From Streptomyces griseus (GTDB lineage: Bacteria; Actinomycetota; Actinomycetes; Streptomycetales; Streptomycetaceae), in NCBI RefSeq assembly GCF_900460065.1, contig NZ_UAVD01000043.1, forward strand, positions 1 through 64,000: a stretch of 64,000 nucleotides of DNA. The letters are read 5' to 3'. A model generated the notes under the pieces. That model saw only the letters and a list, made by a program, of their open reading frames with translations, was not told the origin of the DNA and searched no databases. Numbering within the stretch: the first letter of the stretch is position 1; every line of letters starts with the position of its first letter. Position numbers and translations under genes: made by a program. Of this stretch, positions 16,911 to 24,650 are shown in pieces.

Positions 16911-17720
16911 ATGACCGGGCAAGAACCCCACTCCATCGAGATCGACACCAGCACGCCGCATCCGGCCCGGATGTACGACTGGTTCCTCGGCGGCAAGGAC
17001 AACTACCCGGTCGACGAGCAGATGGCGCGCCAGCTGCTCTCCCTGGACACGCGGGGCCGCGACATGGCACGAGTCAACCGGGCGTTCATGCACCGGGCCA
17101 CCCGCTGGCTCGCGGAGAGCGGGGTGCGCCAGTTCCTGGACATCGGCACCGGCATACCCACGGAGCCGAACCTCCACCAGATCGCCCAGCGGGCCGCCCG
17201 GGACGCACGCGTCGTCTACTGCGACAACGACCCGATCGTGCTCGCCCACGCGGCGGCGCTGCTCCGCTCGACGCCCGAGGGCGCCACCGAGTACATCCAG
17301 GCCGACGCCCGCAGACCGGAGACCATCCTGGCGGAGGCCGGAAAGGTCCTGGACTTCGACGAGCCGATCGCCCTGTCGATGCTGGCCCTGCTGCACTTCA
17401 TCGACGACGAGGACGGCGCGGGCGAGCTGGTGGGGAAGCTGGTCGAGCAGCTTCCCTCCGGCAGCTACCTGGTGCTCTCGCACACCACCGGCGACTTCAA
17501 CCCGGAGGGCGCCGCGCAGGCCCGGGCCATGTACAAGGCGCGCGGGATGACCCTGCGGCCCCGCAGCCGCGCCGAGCTCACGGCGTTCTTCGACGGCCTC
17601 GAACTGGTCGAGCCGGGTGTCACGCTCTCCGCCGACTGGCATCCGGAGCTCGGGGAGGTCATCGACGTCCCGGGCGACGAGCCGATCCCCGGATACGCGG
17701 GAGTGGCCCGCAAACCCTGA
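16911..17720 (+). CDS. SAM-dependent methyltransferase, DUF574/Methyltransf_19 type
   Basis: 269 residues. The N-terminal DTSTPHPARMYDWFLGGKDN is the hallmark of this actinobacterial family; FLDIGTGIPTEPN is the SAM-binding motif I and VVYCDNDPIVLAHA motif II. The family is very abundant in Streptomyces, often beside XRE-DUF5753/DUF397 genes, and its substrates are largely unknown. The ATG follows GGAGCGCGCC. It lies 44 bases after the DUF397 gene and may be cotranscribed. Confidence 0.9.
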   Translation: MTGQEPHSIEIDTSTPHPARMYDWFLGGKDNYPVDEQMARQLLSLDTRGRDMARVNRAFMHRATRWLAESGVRQFLDIGTGIPTEPNLHQIAQRAARDARVVYCDNDPIVLAHAAALLRSTPEGATEYIQADARRPETILAEAGKVLDFDEPIALSMLALLHFIDDEDGAGELVGKLVEQLPSGSYLVLSHTTGDFNPEGAAQARAMYKARGMTLRPRSRAELTAFFDGLELVEPGVTLSADWHPELGEVIDVPGDEPIPGYAGVARKP

Positions 17721-17748
17721 GCCCGGTCCCACGCGTCACAATGGAGCC

Positions 17749-18183
17749 ATGTCACGACGCACCTCCCGGCCGCGCGGGCCCGCCGCCGCGCGGATCACCC
17801 CCGCCTCCCCGTGCCCCTGCGGCCTGCCCGCCGCCTACGGGGAGTGCTGCGGCCGCTTCCACTCCGGCAGCGCCGCCGCGCCGACCTGCGAGGCCCTGAT
17901 GCGCTCCCGGTACGCGGCCTTCGCCGCCCGGGACGCGGCGTACCTGCTGCGCACCTGGCACCCCGGGACCCGGCCGCCCGGCGTCGACTTCGACCCCGGG
18001 ACGCGCTGGACGGGACTGGACATCCTGGACACCACCGAGGGCAGTGCCTTCCACTCCACCGGAACGGTCACCTTCCGCGCCCACTACACCGACGACGGGC
18101 GCCCCGACTCCCTCCACGAGCAGAGCCGCTTCGTACGGCACGAGGGCGCCTGGGTCTACACGACGGCGGTCTTCGCCGACTGA
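17749..18183 (+). CDS. YchJ-like SEC-C motif protein (UPF0225)
   Basis: 144 residues. The N-terminal zinc-binding CPCGLPAAYGECCGRFH is the SEC-C cysteine cluster. MRSRYAAFAARDAAYLLRTW and the following beta-rich part (FHSTGTVTFRAHY and the C-terminal WVYTTAVF) form the NTF2-like YchJ domain. Function unknown; a small cytosolic protein conserved in many bacteria. The start is the ATG 28 bases after the methyltransferase stop. Confidence 0.9.
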   Translation: MSRRTSRPRGPAAARITPASPCPCGLPAAYGECCGRFHSGSAAAPTCEALMRSRYAAFAARDAAYLLRTWHPGTRPPGVDFDPGTRWTGLDILDTTEGSAFHSTGTVTFRAHYTDDGRPDSLHEQSRFVRHEGAWVYTTAVFAD

Positions 18184-18194
18184 GTCCGCCGGTA

Positions 18195-18236
18195 CGGCGG
18201 TGGCCGGGGCCACACCCCGGGCCACGGCCACCGCCG
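18195..18236. terminator. Terminator between YchJ-like gene and MFS gene
   Basis: 11-bp perfect stem (18195-18205 with 18226-18236, arm CGGCGGTGGCC) in the convergent gap; inner GC pairs extend it imperfectly. Probably bidirectional. Confidence 0.65.
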
Positions 18237-18242
18237 GCTGCC

Positions 18243-20336
18243 TCAGACCGGGGCCCCCACCCGTCTCGACCCCCCGGGACCGGCCGCCGGGGACAGCTCC
18301 TGGGCCAGGTCCTCCGCGAGCAGCCGCTTGGCGATCACGTCAACGGTGGCCCGGAGCTGACGGTCGTCGGGACGGGCGCCGTCCTCGGCCAGGCGGTCGT
18401 TGAGCCAGCGGCCCCAGGCGTCGGAGATCACCGCCGCCTCGCGCCGGCCCGCCGCCGTGTGCGAGAAGATCCGGCCGTCGCCCGTGAGATAGCCCTCCTC
18501 GATCATCCGGTCGAAGACGGGCACCAGCACTTCCGGCGGGATACGGTGCCGGGCCGCGATCAGCCCGAGGCCCGCGTGGCCGACCATCCGGGTGAACAGG
18601 TCCACCTGCATCACCGCCCAGGCGCCCGCCATGTCGAGCCGGGTGTCGGACTCGGCGGTGATCCGCCGCGCGGTCTCCGGACCCGCGCCGTGCAGGATCG
18701 TGGCGACGGAGTACTCCAGGACCTTCGCCGAGTCCCCGCTGCCCGGCTGGGCGAAGCCCTCGCCCATGTCCGTCGACCCGAGCCGGGCCGAGTCCCGCAG
18801 CTTCACCTCCTTCAGGAACAGCGCGACCACGAAGCCGATCAGCGCGACGGGCACCGTCCACAGGAACACGGTGTGCAGGGTGTCCGCATAGGCCTGGGCC
18901 AGCGGTTCCGACTGGGCGGCGGGCAGCGCGTGCAACGCCTGCGGGCTCTGCGAGGCGCGGGCCAGGACCGCCGGGTCACCGCCCGCCGCCACCGCCCGCG
19001 CGACGCCGTCGCCGAGGTTCGGCTTCAACGCGTTGGCGTAGATCGTGCCGAACACCGCGGTGCCGAAGGCGCTGCCCAGGGTGCGGAAGAACGTCACGCC
19101 CGAGGTGGCCGTGCCCAGGTCCTCGTAGTCGACGGTGTTCTGCACGGCGATCGTCAGCACCTGCATGGCCAGGCCGATGCCGATGCCCAGCACCACCATG
19201 TACAGCGACTCCAGCCAGACGCCGGTCCCCGGCCCCATCCGGGACAGCAGGAACAGCCCGGCCGCCATGACCAGCGTCCCCACGATCGGGAAGACCCGGT
19301 AGCGGCCCGTCTTGCTCACCACGTTGCCGCTGAAGATCGAGGCGGCCAGCAGACCGGCGACCAGGGGCAGCGTCCGCACCCCCGAGAGCGTCGCCGAGTC
19401 CCCGTCCACGTACTGGAGGTAGGTCGGCAGGAAGATCATCGAGCCGAGCATCGCGAAGCCCACGATGAAGCTGAGGATCGAGCAGACGGTGAACACCGGA
19501 TTGCGGAACAGCCGCATCGGCAGCATCGGTTCCTGCGCCCGCGTCTCCACCACGCAGAACAGGGCGAGCGCGATCAGACCGCCGACGAAGAGGCCGATGA
19601 TCACCGCCGAGCCCCAGGCGTACTCGTTCCCGCCCCAGCTCGTCGCCAGGATCAGCGCGCTCGCCCCGACGGTGACCAGCGCGATGCCCCGGTAGTCGAT
19701 GACCGGCCGCCCCGCGGCCTTCACCGACGGGATGTTCCGGGCGGCGGCGATGACCACCGCGATCGCGATCGGCACATTGACGTAGAACGCCCAGCGCCAG
19801 GTCAGATGGTCGGTGAACAGCCCGCCGAGCAGCGGCCCGATCACGGTGGAGATGCCGAAGACCGCCCCGATCGCGCCCTGGTACTTGCCCCGTTCGCGCA
19901 GCGGGATCACATCCGCGATCAGCGCCATCGACGTGACCATGAGACCGCCCGCGCCGATGCCCTGCATACCGCGCCAGATGATCAGCAGCAGCATGTCCGA
20001 CGCGAGGCCGCACAGGAACGACCCGGTGATGAAGATGATCGCCGAGACCTGGAAGACCAGCTTCCGCCCGAACAGGTCGCCGAACTTGCCGACCAGCACG
20101 GTGGCCACCGTCTCGGCCAGCAGATAGGCGGTGACCACCCACGACATGTGCGCGGCCCCGCCCAGATCCGAGACGATCGTCGGCAGTGCCGTGCCCACGA
20201 TCGTCTGGTCCAGCGCCGCGAGCAGCATGCCCAGCACGATCGTCGCGAAGACGATGTTCCGCCGCCGCCGGTCGAGGACGGGCGGCGGCGCGGCGGCACT
20301 CTGCGCGGCGGGAGCTTGCTCGCGGGCAGTGGTCAC
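18243..20336 (-). CDS. DHA2-type MFS drug exporter with C-terminal regulatory-like domain
   Basis: 697 residues, about 150 longer than ordinary EmrB/QacA exporters. Fourteen hydrophobic segments span about 25-535. Motif A appears as GKFGDLFGRKLVF, motif C-like GAVFGISTVIGPLLGG follows, and LDQTIVGTALPTI is the DHA2 helix 1 signature. From about 550 on, a soluble domain (RIPPEVLVPVFDRMIEEGYL, IFSHTAAGRREAAVI) looks like a winged helix of the MarR/PadR kind. The GTG start with GAGGG upstream is preferred to the longest open frame. No regulator gene is adjacent, so the tail may do the sensing. Substrate unknown. Confidence 0.88.
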   Translation of the reverse strand: MTTAREQAPAAQSAAAPPPVLDRRRRNIVFATIVLGMLLAALDQTIVGTALPTIVSDLGGAAHMSWVVTAYLLAETVATVLVGKFGDLFGRKLVFQVSAIIFITGSFLCGLASDMLLLIIWRGMQGIGAGGLMVTSMALIADVIPLRERGKYQGAIGAVFGISTVIGPLLGGLFTDHLTWRWAFYVNVPIAIAVVIAAARNIPSVKAAGRPVIDYRGIALVTVGASALILATSWGGNEYAWGSAVIIGLFVGGLIALALFCVVETRAQEPMLPMRLFRNPVFTVCSILSFIVGFAMLGSMIFLPTYLQYVDGDSATLSGVRTLPLVAGLLAASIFSGNVVSKTGRYRVFPIVGTLVMAAGLFLLSRMGPGTGVWLESLYMVVLGIGIGLAMQVLTIAVQNTVDYEDLGTATSGVTFFRTLGSAFGTAVFGTIYANALKPNLGDGVARAVAAGGDPAVLARASQSPQALHALPAAQSEPLAQAYADTLHTVFLWTVPVALIGFVVALFLKEVKLRDSARLGSTDMGEGFAQPGSGDSAKVLEYSVATILHGAGPETARRITAESDTRLDMAGAWAVMQVDLFTRMVGHAGLGLIAARHRIPPEVLVPVFDRMIEEGYLTGDGRIFSHTAAGRREAAVISDAWGRWLNDRLAEDGARPDDRQLRATVDVIAKRLLAEDLAQELSPAAGPGGSRRVGAPV

Positions 20337-20360
20337 CCCTGCACCCTCACACCGGCCCCA

Positions 20361-20380
20361 CGCCCCCGCATGCGGGGGCG
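20361..20380. promoter_or_regulatory. Perfect 20-bp palindrome upstream of the exporter
   Basis: CGCCCCCGCATGCGGGGGCG, fully self-complementary with no loop, 25 bases upstream of the exporter GTG. With no loop it is a better operator than terminator, although it could still form a cruciform or end the upstream ATP-grasp transcript. Confidence 0.4.
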
Positions 20381-20477
20381 GGCCGGACGGGGGTCGCACG
20401 GAGCCCCGGCACGGTCCGAGGGCGAGGGCCGAGGGCTGTCCCACGATCCGCGGCCCGCGGGGAGCGGCGCGAGGGGC

Positions 20478-21332
20478 TCAGCGGGGCAGCGAGGCGATCG
20501 AGGTCCTCAGCCGCGCCACGAACGCCTCACGGGTGCTGTCGTCGACCCGGTCGAGCGAGAGATACGGATTGAGGTCCTCCAGTTCGACGAGCAGCAGCGC
20601 GCCGTCCGCCGTCCGGCAGGCGTCGACCCGCTGGATCCCGTGGTCGAGGGAGTTCCAGGCGATGAAGCGCCGGGCGAACTCCCGGTCCTCGGCGCTCGCC
20701 GCGTACGGCTCCAGCTCCCAGCGCCGCTCCGGGTCCGGCGCGTACAGCGCGTACTGGAAGTCGTCGTCGACGAAGTAGAAGGACACCTCGTGGCGGAAGT
20801 CGACGCGCGGCTGGACGAGGAGCGACCCCTCGGCAGCCCGCTCCAGCTCGGTGGCCGCCTCCGCCGCCGTGACGAAGCGCAGCCCGACCGAGTCGGCCCC
20901 CAGCTTCGGCTTGACCACATAGGCGGAGGCGTCGGGCAGCTCCGGCAGATCCGCCGCCCGGTCCACCGTGGGGATGACCGGCAGACCGGCCCGGCCCATC
21001 TCGACCAGGTACTCCTTGCCCGCCATGTCGCCGCGCCCGCCCAGCGGGTTGTAGACCGGCGTCCCCAGCTCCCCGGCCCGGGCGCGGAACGCGTCGTACG
21101 CCTCCCGGTAGTGCAGCACCGGCCCGCTGTTGCGTACGAGGGCGAGGTCGAAGCGGTCCAGCAGCGCGGCCGCGTCCCGTGGAGGGCACAGCGCCACGTC
21201 GAACGACTCGCGCAGCCGGGAGCCGAGGTAGATGTCCTCGTCGCAGTAGCGGCGGCCACGGGCCTCGTAGGTGAGATCGGTGACGAGCAGGAGGGACGGG
21301 CGGCGTGCGCCGGCGGGTGACACGGTGGTCAT
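20478..21332 (-). CDS. ATP-grasp domain protein
   Basis: 284 residues, cytosolic. The central and C-terminal parts carry ATP-grasp features: YVVKPKLGADSVGLRF (nucleotide-binding Lys and glycine-rich strand), LLVQPRVDFRHEVSFYF, and the metal-binding end ALLLVELEDLNPYLSL. The N-terminal LLLVTDLTYEARGRRYCDED resembles that of amino-acid or peptide ligases. Substrate unknown; some relatives make small peptides or modify amino acids. Same strand as the exporter, 141 bases upstream, so export of its product is possible but unproven. Confidence 0.75.
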   Translation of the reverse strand: MTTVSPAGARRPSLLLVTDLTYEARGRRYCDEDIYLGSRLRESFDVALCPPRDAAALLDRFDLALVRNSGPVLHYREAYDAFRARAGELGTPVYNPLGGRGDMAGKEYLVEMGRAGLPVIPTVDRAADLPELPDASAYVVKPKLGADSVGLRFVTAAEAATELERAAEGSLLVQPRVDFRHEVSFYFVDDDFQYALYAPDPERRWELEPYAASAEDREFARRFIAWNSLDHGIQRVDACRTADGALLLVELEDLNPYLSLDRVDDSTREAFVARLRTSIASLPR

Positions 21333-21497
21333 GGGGTACTCCCGGGGTCGGGGCGCGGACGGACGATCACTATCGCCGACGCCCGGCCGACCCCGCGGAG
21401 CGGGTGGCTCTCCCGTGCTCGGAGTCCCTCCGCGCCCGGATCTCGCGCGCCCGGATCCCCCACCGCTCGCGGCGGCGGTCCGCGGCCCCGCGGTCGG

Positions 21498-21674
21498 TCA
21501 GCCGGCTTCCGTGGATCCGCCCCGTACGGCAGCCACCCACTCGACGAGCAGCCGCTCGTACTCCCGGCGGCCCTCGGGCGACACCACACCGCCATCGGCG
21601 ACCAGGGCGCGGATCTCCGCGTTCAGCTCAACCATCGGGCGGGCAGGCGTCGGCTGGGTCGAAGTGGAGGTCAT
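21498..21674 (-). CDS. Conserved small protein, 58 residues
   Basis: Reads MTSTSTQPTPARPMVELNAE, then IRALVADGGVVSPEGRREY and a Trp-Val-rich end EWVAAVRGG. The Thr/Pro tail followed by an amphipathic helical part with good Streptomyces codon bias makes it likely real. The start ATG is preceded by CTAGCCTCTTCAC with no obvious Shine-Dalgarno. It lies upstream of the ATP-grasp gene on the same strand, 165 bases away. Function unknown. Confidence 0.6.
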   Translation of the reverse strand: MTSTSTQPTPARPMVELNAEIRALVADGGVVSPEGRREYERLLVEWVAAVRGGSTEAG

Positions 21675-22342
21675 GTGAAGAGGCTAGTGGCAGGGAGGCC
21701 GAAGGGGCACCGGTCAAACATGTGGGGCCCACCACGGGCGGCGTTCGCCGTCGCCCCGGACGCGGCGCCGGCACGCTGTCGTTCCGTGTCGCGACGCTCT
21801 CCACGCCGTCGTCACCGATGGTCACGAACGAGCGCTCGGAACCCCGTTGCCGCACGTCGGCGGTGTGGGGCGGGGCCTCGGCGCGGTCGCGTACACGCCC
21901 CGACGCGCTCGGTGACGACCTCCGCCCGGCCCGGCCCGACGGACATTTCCGCGGCTCCGTTCCCTGCCGGCCCGTGCGTTCGGGGCGACGAGGATCACAC
22001 GGATTCGAGGCGGATCAGGGCCGGATCGGGCCAGCGGCGGGGCCGGATCCGGTCGGATGCGGCGGCGTGGGCGGACGCGTCGGCGGGTGGCGGACCGCCC
22101 GGTGGGGCGGCCCGGTCCCTCCGCCGACCGGCCGCCGCGACGGCGCCCCCGACCCTCCGCCGCCCACGGCCCGAGGCCCGACCCGCGCAACGTGTCGAGC
22201 ACGCCGGACACCTGGGCGTCGGGCATCGCGCGGACGGCTCTGGCGGGGGTCCTCTCCCTCGACACCCGGGGTCGTGGCCCGAGCCGCCGCGCCGGCACGG
22301 GACGACTCGGAGCCCCGGATCCAGGAACCCGCCGGCACCGCC
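21675..22342. other. 668-bp region without a convincing gene
   Basis: Open frames here are only long because of high G+C; none has Streptomyces-like third-position bias with a recognisable product. The stretch 22010-22110 is rich in GCGG/GGCGG words. It may hold the promoter of the small protein and 3' sequences after the acyl-CoA dehydrogenase, or be the remains of a decayed gene. Confidence 0.4.
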
Positions 22343-23557
22343 TCAGCGGATGTGCCGGCCCGAGATGGCCCGCGCGATGACGAGGCGCTGGATCTCGCTG
22401 GTGCCCTCGAAGATGGTGTAGATCTTGGCGTCGCGGTACATCCGTTCCACCGGATGCTCCCGGCTGTAGCCCGCGCCGCCGAGGATCTGGACCGCCTTCT
22501 CCGTTGCCGCGACCGCGAGTTCACCGGCCCGCAGTTTCGACATGGAGCCCTGGCCCGCGTCGAAGGTCCGGTCGTTCCGGGCCATCCAGGCGGCCTGCCA
22601 GATCAGCAGGCGTACGGCTTCGATCTCGGTGCGGATATCGGCCAGGGCGAAGGCGATCGACTGGTTCTCGATGATGGGCCTGCCGAACGCCTCGCGCTCA
22701 CCGGCGTATTCCAGGGCGTACTCGTAGGCCGCCCGGGCGATGCCGAGCGCCTGCGCCGCCACGGTCGGGCGGCTGACCTCGAACGTGGCCATCGCCGCCT
22801 GGCCCTTGGCGGTGGAGCCCTCGCGGGCCCTGGCGAGGCGGGCGTCCAGCTTCTCCTTTCCGCCCAGCAGGCAGTGCCCCGGCACGGTCACCTCGTCGAG
22901 GAAGAGGTCCGCGGTGTGCGAGGCTCGCAGCCCCAGTTTCTTGACCGTACGGCCGGCCGTGAGGCCCTTCGTGCCGGGCGGGACGATGAACGCGGCCTGT
23001 CCGCGGGCCCCGAGCGCCGGATCGACCGAGGCGACGACGACGTGCACCTCGGCGATGCCGCCGTTGGTGATCCACGCCTTCTGACCGGAGATCACCCAGG
23101 AGTCGCTCGCCTCGATGTAGCGGGCCTTGGTCGTCATCGCCGAGACGTCGGAGCCGGCCCCCGGTTCGGACACGCAGAACGCGGCGACCTTCGGGTCGTC
23201 CTCGTCCCCGTAGCACTGCGGGACCCACTCGGCGAGTTGGTCCGGGGTGCCGGAGGCGAAGATCCCGGCGACCGCGAGCGAGGTGCCGAACAGAGCCATC
23301 CCGATGCCCGCGTCGCCCCAGAACAGCTCCTCGTTGGCGATCTGGAGGGAGAGCCCCGTGGGGTCCCCGTACAGGTCGGCGAGTGACTCGAAGCCGTACA
23401 GGCCGATCCGGGCGGCCTCCTGGATGACGGGCCAGGGGGTTTCCTCCCGGGCGTCCCACTCGGCGGCGGCCGGGCGGACCACCCGGGCGGCGAAGCCGTG
23501 CACCCAGGTGCGCAGGTCCTGCTGTTCCTCGGTCAGGGCGAGGGAGAAGAAGCTCAC
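22343..23557 (-). CDS. Acyl-CoA dehydrogenase
   Basis: 404 residues, full family length. FAD and substrate motifs are present: FCVSEPGAGSDVSAM (127-141) and WVISGQKAWITNGG. The C-terminal YTIFEGTSEIQRLVIAR holds Glu384, which corresponds to the catalytic base of medium-chain dehydrogenases. It catalyses alpha,beta-desaturation of an acyl-CoA, coupled to electron-transfer flavoprotein. GTG start. It lies 4 bases after the SCP2 gene and is coexpressed with it, which suggests fatty-acid or sterol side-chain degradation. Confidence 0.93.
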   Translation of the reverse strand: MSFFSLALTEEQQDLRTWVHGFAARVVRPAAAEWDAREETPWPVIQEAARIGLYGFESLADLYGDPTGLSLQIANEELFWGDAGIGMALFGTSLAVAGIFASGTPDQLAEWVPQCYGDEDDPKVAAFCVSEPGAGSDVSAMTTKARYIEASDSWVISGQKAWITNGGIAEVHVVVASVDPALGARGQAAFIVPPGTKGLTAGRTVKKLGLRASHTADLFLDEVTVPGHCLLGGKEKLDARLARAREGSTAKGQAAMATFEVSRPTVAAQALGIARAAYEYALEYAGEREAFGRPIIENQSIAFALADIRTEIEAVRLLIWQAAWMARNDRTFDAGQGSMSKLRAGELAVAATEKAVQILGGAGYSREHPVERMYRDAKIYTIFEGTSEIQRLVIARAISGRHIR

Positions 23558-23561
23558 GCGC

Positions 23562-24035
23562 TCACGCCTTCGGGATGTCGAAGTAGCGGGTCAGGCCGGA
23601 GGCGAGGCCGACGTCACCGGCGACCTTGAGCTTGCGCGTCATGAACATGGTGACGGGATTGCCGTTGCCGGAGACGAGCTTGAGGAACTCCGCGTCGCCC
23701 ATCACCAGCGTGGTGCGGGGCTCGGCGTCCGAGCGGCCGGGAGTGACCCGGCAGGCTCCGGCGGCTATCGCCGTCTCGTAGACGGCGTCGCTCTCACCGG
23801 TGATCTTCCAGCGGATCAGCGCGGTGAGGCCGCCGGCCGCCTCGGGCCGGAACTGCTGCTTCATCCGGCCGAAGACCTCGCCGAGTATCCGGGTGCGCAG
23901 CTCGCCCCGCATGACCTCGGTGAGCTGCTTGGCGGACAGGCTCTTGACGATGCGGGCGAACTCCTCGGGCGCGACCGCCGCGAAGTCGAGCCCGGCCAGG
24001 TCGTCGGTGAGGTTGCCGCTGCTGGTTCCGTCCAC
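23562..24035 (-). CDS. SCP2 sterol-carrier domain protein
   Basis: 157 residues. The SCP2 fold spans about 35-155: FGRMKQQFRPEAAGGLTALI, RWKITGESDAVYETAI, and the end FLKLVSGNGNPVTMFMTRKL followed by LKVAGDVGLASGLTRYF. These proteins bind lipid or acyl-CoA ligands. It heads a two-gene operon with an acyl-CoA dehydrogenase. The GTG has AAGGAA about 9 bases upstream. A large palindrome immediately upstream implies dedicated repression. Confidence 0.9.
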   Translation of the reverse strand: MDGTSSGNLTDDLAGLDFAAVAPEEFARIVKSLSAKQLTEVMRGELRTRILGEVFGRMKQQFRPEAAGGLTALIRWKITGESDAVYETAIAAGACRVTPGRSDAEPRTTLVMGDAEFLKLVSGNGNPVTMFMTRKLKVAGDVGLASGLTRYFDIPKA

Positions 24036-24042
24036 GCCAGTT

Positions 24043-24076
24043 CCTTACTCCAAAGTAAACTTACTTTTGAGTAAGG
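24043..24076. promoter_or_regulatory. 34-bp near-perfect palindromic operator of the SCP2-dehydrogenase operon
   Basis: CCTTACTCCAAAGTAA and TTACTTTTGAGTAAGG are inverted repeats separated by AC, with one mismatch in 16 pairs. It is strikingly AT-rich against the background and begins 8 bases upstream of the GTG start. Such long palindromes are typical sites for TetR-type acyl-CoA-responsive repressors, but no TetR gene is in the window. Confidence 0.75.
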
Positions 24077-24161
24077 TAAAGGGAGCGGCGACGCCCCGCA
24101 AGGCCGGTCCGCGGCCGATGGTGGTGAGGGGGTGCGGGCGCCGGCCGAGGGGTGGGGGCGG

Positions 24162-24425
24162 TCAGAAGGGCGAGCCGGGCAGCACCGCGAGTCCGGGGTG
24201 GTGCGCGGCCAGTGTCTTGTTGGCGCGGGCCAGTTCGGACAGGGCCTGTTCGCGGTCCGCCTGGTCCTCGACGCCGAGCCGGGGGCCGCGGAACCTGCGT
24301 ACCTCGCGGGCCGCGCAGTCGGCGTCGAACTCCGCCTGGAGGATGTGCGGCGGAATGCACGAGCCGATCAGCGCGGCGACCCGGTCCGGGATCGGCACGG
24401 GGACGAGGAGGTGCGAGGCGGTCAT
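24162..24425 (-). CDS. Small hypothetical protein
   Basis: 87 residues, not recognised. VPVPIPDRVAALIGSCIPP and FDADCAAREVRRFRGPR suggest a small helical cytosolic protein with two Cys. The start is the ATG with GAGAGGG about 9 bases upstream; a longer frame exists but its extra part is low-complexity. It lies between the SCP2 promoter and the PucR gene, all on the minus strand, but is probably a separate unit. Confidence 0.6.
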   Translation of the reverse strand: MTASHLLVPVPIPDRVAALIGSCIPPHILQAEFDADCAAREVRRFRGPRLGVEDQADREQALSELARANKTLAAHHPGLAVLPGSPF

Positions 24426-24617
24426 GGGGCTTTCCCTCTCGGATGGTTGGCCAGGAGGCGGTGCACGGGGCCTGTCGCCTGATGGGCGGCAGGTTCCTTC
24501 CTGTGTACGGGACGCGGTTCCGGGTTTCTCGTCGGATACGTCTCCGTGTCGCAACCGTTTGGGACTGACCGTCTATTTCGCCTTACGCGCCGGTAAGTTG
24601 ACCCGCCGGGCCGAACG

Positions 24618-24650
24618 TGATCCGGATCCGGTGGCAGGTGATCCGGATCA
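24618..24650. terminator. Hairpin at the end of the PucR gene
   Basis: Perfect 11-bp inverted repeat TGATCCGGATC (24618-24628) with GATCCGGATCA (24640-24650). The right arm overlaps the last codon of the PucR gene. Likely terminator; each arm contains the self-complementary GATCCGGATC, so an operator is also possible. Confidence 0.5.

Noticed and set aside
17811..21320. Very long plus-strand frame opposite the exporter and ATP-grasp genes
   Set aside because: Product is His/Arg/Gln/Asp-rich nonsense, mirror of membrane and ATP-grasp coding sequence on the minus strand.
21675..22421. Several long frames in both strands of this gap
   Set aside because: Products are low-complexity Arg/Pro/Gly/Ala without domains and the frames lack third-position G/C preference.
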